A stretch of 6,966 bases of DNA from JOPF133 sp052144935 (GTDB lineage Bacteria; Acidobacteriota; Terriglobia; Bryobacterales; Bryobacteraceae): the NCBI GenBank assembly GCA_052144935.1, contig JBKQPR010000176.1, positions 1 to 6,966 on the forward strand. The letters run 5' to 3'. A program made the position numbers and the translations under genes. Position 1 is the first letter of the stretch; each line of letters begins with the position of its first letter. Under the pieces are notes generated by a model, which was given only the letters and a program-made list of their open reading frames with translations, ran no database searches and had not been told where the DNA came from. Positions 1 through 4,930 of the stretch are shown here, piece after piece.

Positions 1-286
1 TTCGCCCTTCTTGATCTTCAGCGATACATCCCACAACCTCGTTAGGTCATACCAGACACTACCGGCAACTCGTTCTACAGCCGTGACTTGCTCATCCGTT
101 CCGCTATATCTTGTAAACTCCCGCTAGAGAGCGTATCACTGGCGGCTTCGGCGCGCCACCAGGCGCGCACCAACAAGAAGGGCGAGTCGATCGCGACGAT
201 GAAGCGCGCCAAGGGCGTGGGATCTCTTCGGGGTTGCGATCGGGACCGAAGCGTCGCGCTATCGCGCACCGGCGCGGAAGGCCGCC
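1..286. other. Unassigned left-edge stretch, no defensible gene
   Basis: No ORF here has both a convincing start and a recognisable product. A minus-strand frame at 75-269 could give 64 residues from a GTG codon, but it has no Shine-Dalgarno sequence and matches no family I know. A second minus-strand frame is open from 123 to the window edge (41 codons). It reads like ordinary protein (ends V-S-L-K-I-K-K-G-E) but has an in-frame stop at 124-126 and no ATG or GTG. The first 120 bases are about 49% GC, clearly lower than the genes to the right. The stretch may hold gene debris or the edge of a neighbouring unit. Confidence 0.4.
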
Positions 287-1549
287 TTATGATGCAACCT
301 CGATCTCCCAGCCGAATCCGGGCCGCTCGGATGGACGCATGTAGACTCCTTCAGGCCCGCGGGTGATCTGGTTGTCCTCCTCGAAGCGCCGGTAGACCTC
401 CGGCGGGCCGCCCGGAGGCGGCATGAACATTTCCGACCAGGGAGCGTTGGGAGTGGCCATGGTGAAGTGCACGCAGTCCTGCACGCCGCCCGCATGCGGG
501 ATGACGGGAATGTCGTAAGCCGAGGCCAGTGCGGCGATGCGCCGCAGTTCGGTCAAGCCGCCGCACCAATGAATGTCCGGCTGCCAGATGGCGGCCGCGT
601 TGTGCTCCAGCAAGTGCCGGAACCCGTAGCGGAAATAAACATGCTCACCGGTGGCGATGCGCGTGGATTTGATGGCCTCTCTCAACCGGCCGAAGCCTTC
701 GAAGTCGTGGGGCGGCAGGCATTCCTCCATCCAGTAGACGCGGTAGGGCGCCACCATCTCCGCGAATTCGATGGTGTACTGCTCGTTCAAGGCCATCCAG
801 CAGTCGAGCATGATATCGCCATCGGAACCCAGCAAATCGCGCGTGTGCTTGACCAAATCGGTGTTCTTCCGCATGCCGTCCCGGCCGTCCGCGGGGCCGT
901 ACGGCACGGCCAGCTTCAGCCGATGGTAGCCGAACTGGATATGTTGCTCGATGTCGTTTCCCGTGCAGTAGGTGGGAATGCGCGCTTTGGTCTCTCCTCC
1001 CAGCAGTTTGTAGACGGGCATACCCAGGGCGTTACCCACCAGGTCCCAGAGTGCCAGATCCACGCCGCTGATGGCGTTGGGGACTACGCCCCCCTGCCCG
1101 TAATACATGCTGGAGCGAAAAAGGATATCCCAGATACGCTCGATGTTGAAGGGGTCCTCGCCGATTAGCAGCTTGGTGAAATGCCCCACCACCACCTCGC
1201 CGCCAGCGATGCCCCCGCTGCCATAGCCTTTCACGCCCTTGTCGGTTGAGATCTCGACGGTGAAGCCCTCCAGTTTTCCGGGGTCCGGCATGAACAGCGA
1301 GCGCTGTGCCTTGTACTCCGGGTAGATGGACATGGGGTTGGCCACCTCGACTCCCCCGGTGGACCACGATCCCGGCGCCGGCTGATACGAGGGAACCGGC
1401 CGCTTCGGCCGGGTGCGAACCAGCCGCACTCTGTCGATCTTCAACTTGCTCTTTTCGCTTTGAAACGGAGGTGGCGCCGCACTTGCGCGATCCACCAGCC
1501 CCAGAGCGGCCATGCCGCCGAGTCCAAGAAAATTCCGCCGTCGCATCAT
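287..1549 (-). CDS. Tat-exported enolase-superfamily sugar-acid dehydratase, L-rhamnonate dehydratase-like
   Basis: Predicted mandelate racemase/muconate lactonizing enzyme-type member of the enolase superfamily, 420 residues. Such enzymes use Mg2+ to remove an alpha-proton from a sugar acid and usually lose water to give a 2-keto-3-deoxy acid. The closest relative from memory is E. coli RhmD: the blocks LDCWM (248-252), WMEECLPP (273-280), TGEH (300-303) and HWCGGLTE (327-334) match it well. Inferred metal ligands are D249, E275 and E302; H303 and the catalytic-type H352 (in VIPHAGG) are present, as is an arginine (R83) at a substrate-binding position. The N-terminal histidine loop I recall from RhmD is not visible, so the substrate may differ. 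Residues 1-28 are a Tat signal (RRRNFLGLGG, then an A-S-A-A site). The ATG at 1549 was chosen because GGGAG lies about 8 nt upstream; a longer TTG start at 1603 falls inside the -35 box. Divergent from the aldo/keto reductase gene. Family is sure, exact substrate is not. Confidence 0.9.
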   Translation of the reverse strand: MMRRRNFLGLGGMAALGLVDRASAAPPPFQSEKSKLKIDRVRLVRTRPKRPVPSYQPAPGSWSTGGVEVANPMSIYPEYKAQRSLFMPDPGKLEGFTVEISTDKGVKGYGSGGIAGGEVVVGHFTKLLIGEDPFNIERIWDILFRSSMYYGQGGVVPNAISGVDLALWDLVGNALGMPVYKLLGGETKARIPTYCTGNDIEQHIQFGYHRLKLAVPYGPADGRDGMRKNTDLVKHTRDLLGSDGDIMLDCWMALNEQYTIEFAEMVAPYRVYWMEECLPPHDFEGFGRLREAIKSTRIATGEHVYFRYGFRHLLEHNAAAIWQPDIHWCGGLTELRRIAALASAYDIPVIPHAGGVQDCVHFTMATPNAPWSEMFMPPPGGPPEVYRRFEEDNQITRGPEGVYMRPSERPGFGWEIEVAS

Positions 1550-1562
1550 AAACGAATCTCCC

Positions 1563-1596
1563 GAAGGCCTTCCGATTATTTGAGAATCCGGGAAGG
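1563..1596. promoter_or_regulatory. Candidate operator overlapping the dehydratase promoter
   Basis: An interrupted inverted repeat covers the -10 box and most of the spacer. The left arm is CCTTCCGATT (1568-1577) and the right arm is AATC, two unpaired bases, then GGAAGG (1585-1596), with 7 bases between the arms. A perfect 10-bp palindrome, GAAGGCCTTC (1563-1572), abuts it at the predicted transcription start. Symmetry over a strong core promoter suggests a repressor site. No regulator gene is in the window to pair with it, so this is inference from position and symmetry alone. Confidence 0.35.
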
Positions 1597-1603
1597 TTGT
1601 CAA
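1575..1603 (-). promoter_or_regulatory. Sigma-70 promoter of the dehydratase gene
   Basis: On the minus strand a perfect TTGACA (1598-1603) is followed by a 17-bp spacer and AATAAT (1575-1580), five of six -10 bases. The predicted start of transcription is near 1568, leaving a leader of about 19 nt that contains the GGGAG ribosome-binding site before the ATG at 1549. This placement also rules out the upstream TTG at 1603 as the start codon, because it would lie within the -35 box. Confidence 0.75.
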
Positions 1604-1671
1604 CTAGGGCCCGACCTGACCTCCCGCCCAATCTCCCCCGAAACCAGCCGGATCATGGCAGCCGCAATCGA

Positions 1672-1694
1672 CCCGGTATCCGGGATATCCGGGA
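1672..1694. repeat. Tandem 9-bp repeat with overlapping inverted repeat in the divergent control region
   Basis: TATCCGGGA occurs twice head to tail (1677-1685 and 1686-1694). The first copy overlaps an inverted repeat CCCGG-TAT-CCGGG (1672-1684). The site lies between the dehydratase promoter and the reductase start, about 70-90 bp upstream of the latter. It could bind a regulator shared by both genes; no function can be shown from sequence. Confidence 0.35.
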
Positions 1695-1717
1695 CGCGCG
1701 GTTCGCGAAGGGCACTC

Positions 1718-1737
1718 TTCTGGAGTATTCTGGATTA
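1718..1737. promoter_or_regulatory. 10-bp-period direct repeat upstream of the reductase gene
   Basis: TTCTGGAGTA (1718-1727) is followed immediately by TTCTGGATTA (1728-1737), differing at one base. A 10-bp period puts both copies on the same face of the helix, as for tandem activator sites. No good sigma-70 -35/-10 pair is visible between here and the ATG at 1767, so the reductase promoter is unresolved and may depend on an activator or another sigma factor. Confidence 0.3.
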
Positions 1738-1766
1738 CGAGATACGGTGTCAATAAGGAGGGAAGG

Positions 1767-2729
1767 ATGCAACGCAGGACATTCATTTCCGCTGCCGCGT
1801 TAGCGCCACTTTCGCTCGAGAGCCAGCCGGCTGCGCGGGCGGCAACCGGAGAGATTCCCAAGCGGGTATTCGGCAAGACGGGCGAGAAACTGACGATCGT
1901 CGGCCAGGCCGGCGGCCGGTTTCCGATGTGCAGTTATGAAGAGGCCAAGGCGATCACCCTGCGCGCCTACGAACTCGGGATCAACTATTTCGATTGTGCG
2001 CGCATATATTGGGACGGAAGGTCGGAACAGGTATACGGAGATGTCTTGCCCCCGTTTCGCAAGCACATTTTCCTTACCACCAAGTCTCCGCAGCGCAGCC
2101 GAAAAGGCGCTGAAGAGGATCTCGAAAAGTCTCTCCGCGCTCTGAAGACCGACTATGTCGATCTATGGCAGATTCACCAGGTCAGCGAGATGGCGGAGGT
2201 CCAGCAGATCTTCGCTGCCGGTGGCGCCATTGAGGCGTTTGTGGCTGCCAAGAAGGCGGGAAAGTGCCGGTTTCTCGGTTTCACGGGCCACCATGATCCG
2301 GAGGTCCATCTGGCGATGCTCAGGAATTTCGACCATTACGACACCATTCTGATGCCGCTGAACCCGGCCGACCCGGCGTACCTGAGCTTTGAGAAAATGG
2401 TGCTGCCGGTGGCGGTCCAGCGAGGCCTTGGCATTCAAGCCATGAAGAGCACGGCCAACGCCGGCCTTCTGCCGGACCTCCACCTCAAGGACTGCCTCAC
2501 GTACGTGCTGAGTCTGCCCATTCACTGCCTGGCGCTCGGATGCACGACCATCGGCCAGATCGAGGACGATGTTCGCATTGCGCAGCAGTTCACGCCGATG
2601 CCGGAGCCACAGATGGCCGTCCTGCGAGAACGCGCCAAGAGACTGGCGGGTCCCCGGTTGGAAAACTGGAAGCGCGATTCAAACCAGAAGGCAGCGACGT
2701 TCCAATACCGCGATGGCGCGCTTGGATAG
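1767..2729 (+). CDS. Tat-exported aldo/keto reductase
   Basis: Predicted NADP(H)-dependent aldo/keto reductase, 320 residues, the usual size for the family plus a leader. The catalytic tetrad is recognisable: D76 and Y81 (FDCARIYWDG), K106 (TTKSP) and H137 (WQIHQ). The C-terminal cofactor-binding segment is the typical GCTTIGQIEDDVR (258-270). Residues 1-27 form a Tat signal: QRRTFIS, a hydrophobic Ala/Leu stretch, then an R-A-A type cleavage site. AAGGAG at 1755-1760 lies 6 nt before the ATG, which fixes the start. The gene is divergent from the sugar-acid dehydratase and convergent with the ThuA-like gene. A role in sugar or aldonolactone oxidation-reduction is suggested by neighbours only; the family is broad. 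An exported enzyme of this kind must either carry its cofactor through the Tat pore or work without soluble NADP(H). Confidence 0.9.
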   Translation: MQRRTFISAAALAPLSLESQPAARAATGEIPKRVFGKTGEKLTIVGQAGGRFPMCSYEEAKAITLRAYELGINYFDCARIYWDGRSEQVYGDVLPPFRKHIFLTTKSPQRSRKGAEEDLEKSLRALKTDYVDLWQIHQVSEMAEVQQIFAAGGAIEAFVAAKKAGKCRFLGFTGHHDPEVHLAMLRNFDHYDTILMPLNPADPAYLSFEKMVLPVAVQRGLGIQAMKSTANAGLLPDLHLKDCLTYVLSLPIHCLALGCTTIGQIEDDVRIAQQFTPMPEPQMAVLRERAKRLAGPRLENWKRDSNQKAATFQYRDGALG

Positions 2730-2772
2730 CCTCGTGCGCCGTGCGGAGTCGTTCGACTGGCGCACCTTGAGG
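2730..2772 (+). terminator. Compound stem-loop directly after the reductase stop
   Basis: Starting at the base after the TAG stop, CCTC and GTGCGCC (2730-2740) pair with GGCGCAC (2759-2765) and GAGG (2769-2772). Inside, AGTCG (2747-2751) pairs with CGACT (2754-2758). The two sides carry bulges of 6 and 3 nt. No T-run follows, so it may stabilise the 3' end or block read-through into the convergent gene rather than be a classic Rho-independent terminator. Confidence 0.4.
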
Positions 2773-2861
2773 AAACGTTCGATGGATCCGCGGCCCCTGG
2801 GCTTGCCGGGAAGGCGGAGGGCCGGATTTTGAGATCGCTAGGGCAGCGGGAGCGGCGTCCA

Positions 2862-2884
2862 GGCGCTCTACGGTAGATTGCGCC
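2862..2884 (-). terminator. Stem-loop just past the ThuA-like gene stop
   Basis: GGCGC-TCTA (2862-2870) pairs with TAGA-tt-GCGCC (2874-2884), leaving a CGG loop and a 2-nt bulge. It lies 10 bases past the TGA stop of the minus-strand ThuA-like gene (2895-2897). There is no U-tract in either direction. Together with the structure at 2730-2772 it makes the convergent intergenic region rich in secondary structure. Confidence 0.35.
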
Positions 2885-2894
2885 GCCCCATGGA

Positions 2895-3716
2895 TCAGAT
2901 CTCTTTCAACAGCCACTGAACCGCCCGCTTTTGTATCTTCACGTATTCGGGATTCCACAGGGCGTGGATGGTGTGGCCGACGGAAGTAAAGACGACGCGG
3001 CCGCGGCCGTAGTCGTACGCCCAGCCGGCAATGGATTTGGCGCCGAGATTCTGAAAGGTCAGGCCATCGATGTTCTCGGCCTCAAGCAGGATGTCCTTTC
3101 TGTCCTTGTCGTACTCCACGTAGTGCTGCTCGTCGTCGACCATGAAATCGTGAACGCCCTGTGTGATGGGATGCGAGGTATTAACCACCCGCACCTTGAA
3201 CGGCCGCAGCGCGGGGTGGCCGATGTAGGCCCCCCCCATCACCTCGCGATACGTTTTGGAGGACAGCGAAACGTGGCTGTTGTTGTGCAAGGAGTAGAAT
3301 CCGTTGCCGGCGGTTACGAAATCCTTGAGAGCCAGGGCCTGCTCCTCCTTGAGCCAGTTCTGGGATTTCGGCTCGGGAGAATCGCCGCGATTTTCCAGAC
3401 CCTGTTGGTAAGGGTACGCGTCGGGTCCCAAATACCCGCCCGGCCAGATCATGCCGTCGCGCAGACAGAGAAAGATCTGGTAATTCCCGAGCACGTTGCG
3501 CGAGAGCTGGTCGTAATTGATGGTGTAATCGACCGTCACATCGAGTCCATCCATGATGCGATCGAGAGCCACTCGAATGTAGTCCGCATTGTGATAACGG
3601 TCGCCGATGAGCGCCAGCACGCGTTTTCGGCTTGTCTGGGCGGTGGAAGAAGGGCCCATCGCTCCGGCGCCTGCCGCCGCGGCGGCCATCTGAAGAAGAG
3701 ATCTACGTGAAATCAT
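2895..3716 (-). CDS. Tat-exported ThuA-like domain protein
   Basis: Predicted ThuA-like protein of 273 residues, a class I glutamine amidotransferase-like fold named after the trehalose utilisation gene thuA. Visible family blocks are RVLALIGD (32-39) at the first strand, LKDFVTAGNGFYSLHNN (130-146), GGAYIGHP (161-168), NTSHPITQGVHDF..DDEQHY (179-199) and the closing GRGRVVFTSVGHT (237-249). No catalytic cysteine triad is expected in this family and none is evident. Residues 1-27 are a Tat signal (SRRSLLQM, then a long Ala run). The start ATG has AGGTG 7 nt upstream and a near-consensus promoter behind it. It is divergent from the cupin gene and convergent with the reductase. ThuA-like proteins often occur beside sugar dehydrogenases and isomerases, but their biochemical role is poorly defined, so no reaction is proposed. 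Confidence 0.88.
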   Translation of the reverse strand: MISRRSLLQMAAAAAGAGAMGPSSTAQTSRKRVLALIGDRYHNADYIRVALDRIMDGLDVTVDYTINYDQLSRNVLGNYQIFLCLRDGMIWPGGYLGPDAYPYQQGLENRGDSPEPKSQNWLKEEQALALKDFVTAGNGFYSLHNNSHVSLSSKTYREVMGGAYIGHPALRPFKVRVVNTSHPITQGVHDFMVDDEQHYVEYDKDRKDILLEAENIDGLTFQNLGAKSIAGWAYDYGRGRVVFTSVGHTIHALWNPEYVKIQKRAVQWLLKEI

Positions 3717-3737
3717 AGGTACGCACCTGCTGGGTGC

Positions 3738-3766
3738 ATTCTATGCGGCCCCGAACGGCAAGTCAA
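3738..3766 (-). promoter_or_regulatory. Sigma-70 promoter of the ThuA-like gene
   Basis: On the minus strand TTGACT (3761-3766), a 17-bp spacer and TAGAAT (3738-3743) each match five of six consensus bases. The predicted transcription start is near 3731, giving a very short leader of about 15 nt. A small inverted repeat GCACC-5 nt-GGTGC (3723-3737) sits directly downstream of the -10 box, over the start point and ribosome-binding site, where a repressor or hairpin could act. Confidence 0.65.
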
Positions 3767-3803
3767 TCCGCAAGCCATCGCCGCCATCGCTTTCGGAATG
3801 CGA

Positions 3804-3809
3804 TATGAT
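3804..3809 (+). promoter_or_regulatory. Possible -10 box of the cupin gene
   Basis: TATGAT matches five of six -10 bases and lies 37 bp before the ATG at 3847. No acceptable -35 hexamer is found 16-18 bp upstream, so the promoter would be weak or activator-dependent. It is the best candidate in the 130-bp divergent region on this strand. Confidence 0.3.
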
Positions 3810-3846
3810 TTCTGGCACACGTTCCGATTCCGAGTGGAGGAGTGCC

Positions 3847-4734
3847 ATGAAGAAACTATTGCTCCTGGTGGTTGCAACGGCCGTCCCGTTGCTGCCCCGC
3901 GACCCTTTGGCCCAGCGCATCGGACATACCGATCCGGCCAAGTACAGCCGCAGCCGTTCGCATGGAAGCGCGGGCGATATGGCGTGCGAGACGCTGCTGC
4001 CCGGCAACGCGTTGACCACCAACCTGGATTTCGTGCACCGCTGCCAGATTATGCCGGGCGGGGGCGTGGGCCACCACTTCCACAATCAATGCGAGGAGAT
4101 GTTCGTCATCTTTGACGGCGAGGCGGAATTCACAGTCGATGGCCGCACCTCCGTGCTCAAGGGCACGGTGGGCGCGCCCTGCCGGATGGGGCACTCGCAT
4201 GCGATCTACAACCCCTCCGGCAAGCCGGTCGAGTTCATGAACATCAACGTGACGGCTGTCAAAAATAAGTACGACGCCTTCAACCTGGACGATGCCCGCA
4301 CCAACGTCGCGAGCAAGGATCCCATCCCCGTGTTCATGACCATGCGGCTGGACAAAGCGCTGCTGCGTCCTGCCCAGAATTATCACGGCGGCGGCGGCAC
4401 CGCCCAATACCGCCGGGCGCTGGATCCCTCGGTCTTCCAAACCAACTGGTCGTACGTGGATCACCTGGTGCTGCCGGCGGGCACCTCGGAGGGGAGCCAC
4501 CGGCACCCCGGCATCGAGGAGGTCTACTACGTTCTCAACGGCGATGGGGAGGCCCTTGTGAATGGCGAAACCGCGGCCATTCACAAGGGCGACGCCGTAC
4601 CGGTGCTGCTGAACGAGCTGCATTCTTTCAAGAACGGCGGTTCGCAGGACCTTGAACTGATGATCATCGGGATTGCGAGCCAGAAGGGCGTTCTGGAGAC
4701 TGTCGTGGGAGCAGGCGGAAGAGGTGGTCAGTAG
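3847..4734 (+). CDS. Secreted two-domain cupin protein
   Basis: Predicted periplasmic or secreted bicupin, 295 residues counted from the ATG at 3847, chosen because GGAGGA lies about 7 nt upstream; the frame is open further upstream but without such a site. Residues 1-23 are a Sec signal (MKKLLLLVVATAV, then P-L-A-Q). The first cupin (about 62-140) has motif 1 H77-x-H79-x3-E83 and motif 2 with H118 in GHSHAIYN. The second (about 202-285) has H218-x-H220-x3-E224 and H259 in NELHSFKN. Both sites therefore keep the three-histidine, one-acid metal set, so two metal ions are plausible. Cupins range from sugar isomerases to dioxygenases and binding proteins, so the reaction cannot be named. The nearby sugar-type enzymes make a carbohydrate substrate attractive but unproven. 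Confidence 0.87.
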   Translation: MKKLLLLVVATAVPLLPRDPLAQRIGHTDPAKYSRSRSHGSAGDMACETLLPGNALTTNLDFVHRCQIMPGGGVGHHFHNQCEEMFVIFDGEAEFTVDGRTSVLKGTVGAPCRMGHSHAIYNPSGKPVEFMNINVTAVKNKYDAFNLDDARTNVASKDPIPVFMTMRLDKALLRPAQNYHGGGGTAQYRRALDPSVFQTNWSYVDHLVLPAGTSEGSHRHPGIEEVYYVLNGDGEALVNGETAAIHKGDAVPVLLNELHSFKNGGSQDLELMIIGIASQKGVLETVVGAGGRGGQ

Positions 4735-4736
4735 GG

Positions 4737-4766
4737 TCGAATGCGCGGCATCCGAAGTTGTTTTTC
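4737..4766 (+). terminator. Probable Rho-independent terminator of the cupin gene
   Basis: Two bases after the TAG stop, TCG-a-ATGC (4737-4744) pairs with GCAT-c-CGA (4748-4755) around a GCG loop with one A/C mismatch. It is followed by AGTTGTTTTTC, a T-rich tail starting 3 nt past the stem. This separates the cupin gene from the downstream lactonase operon. Confidence 0.5.
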
Positions 4767-4775
4767 TGGCCAGAA
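4764..4775. promoter_or_regulatory. Perfect 12-bp palindrome
   Basis: TTCTGGCCAGAA is its own reverse complement. It lies at the end of the terminator T-tract and touches the left end of the degenerate inverted repeat at 4774-4841. It may be an operator, a boundary of that repeat, or chance. Confidence 0.25.
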
Positions 4776-4841
4776 CCACTCCCTTACGGTCGTGGCTCGG
4801 AACAGAGCCGGGCCCGGAAGGCGCCCCGTCAGCGAGCGGTT
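4774..4841. repeat. Degenerate dispersed-type inverted repeat with internal insertion
   Basis: The left arm (4774-4798, beginning AACCACTCCCTTACGG and ending GGCTC) leads through a GGAACA loop into GAGCC (4805-4809), a perfect 5-bp hairpin core. The expected right arm is displaced by about 15 bases; CCCGTCAGCGAGCGGTT (4825-4841) then matches the outer left arm in reverse complement at 13 of 17 positions. From memory it resembles palindromic elements found between genes in Acidobacteria. That recognition is not verified here. Confidence 0.45.
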
Positions 4842-4844
4842 TCG

Positions 4845-4863
4845 GAATCGCACCGAATCACAC
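4845..4863. promoter_or_regulatory. 10-bp-period direct repeat upstream of the lactonase promoter
   Basis: GAATCGCAC (4845-4853) and GAATCACAC (4855-4863) differ at one base and are offset by 10 bp, one helical turn. They lie about 55-72 bp upstream of the predicted transcription start, a normal place for activator binding at a promoter lacking a -35 box. The first copy overlaps TTCGG-7-CCGAA (4841-4857). Confidence 0.3.
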
Positions 4864-4901
4864 GGTCGGAAACCTGGTCTGGCGCCCAGGAAGGTAAACG
4901 C

Positions 4902-4910
4902 TGATATAAT
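4902..4910 (+). promoter_or_regulatory. Extended -10 promoter of the lactonase operon
   Basis: TGATATAAT gives a perfect TATAAT (4905-4910) preceded by the TGn extension. The region 17 bp upstream has no TTGACA-like hexamer, which extended -10 promoters can tolerate. Transcription should begin near 4917, only about 14 nt before the ATG at 4931. That placement excludes the GTG at 4913 as the start codon if this promoter is used. Confidence 0.6.
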
Positions 4911-4930
4911 TCGTGACGATTGGCCGCCCT

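Noticed and set aside
1..9. First nine bases match the end of a common TA-cloning vector flank (GAATTCGCCCTT)
   Set aside because: Nine bases are too few to call contamination, and no further vector sequence is visible.
75..269. 64-residue minus-strand frame
   Set aside because: It starts at GTG without a Shine-Dalgarno, matches no family I know, and overlaps another open minus-strand frame of similar quality.
467..1168. 233-residue plus-strand frame
   Set aside because: It is a shadow of the dehydratase gene, which has clear family motifs, a Tat signal and a promoter on the other strand.
1549..1603. Longer N-terminus of the dehydratase from TTG at 1603
   Set aside because: The TTG is part of the -35 box, and the extension would bury the Tat motif 20 residues from the N-terminus.
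3813..3828. Possible sigma-54 promoter before the cupin gene (TGGCAC)
   Set aside because: The -24-like TGGCAC is present, but the -12 position reads CCGA instead of TTGC and the essential GC is missing.
3856..4779. 307-residue minus-strand frame
   Set aside because: It is antisense to the bicupin, whose metal-binding motifs are intact on the plus strand.
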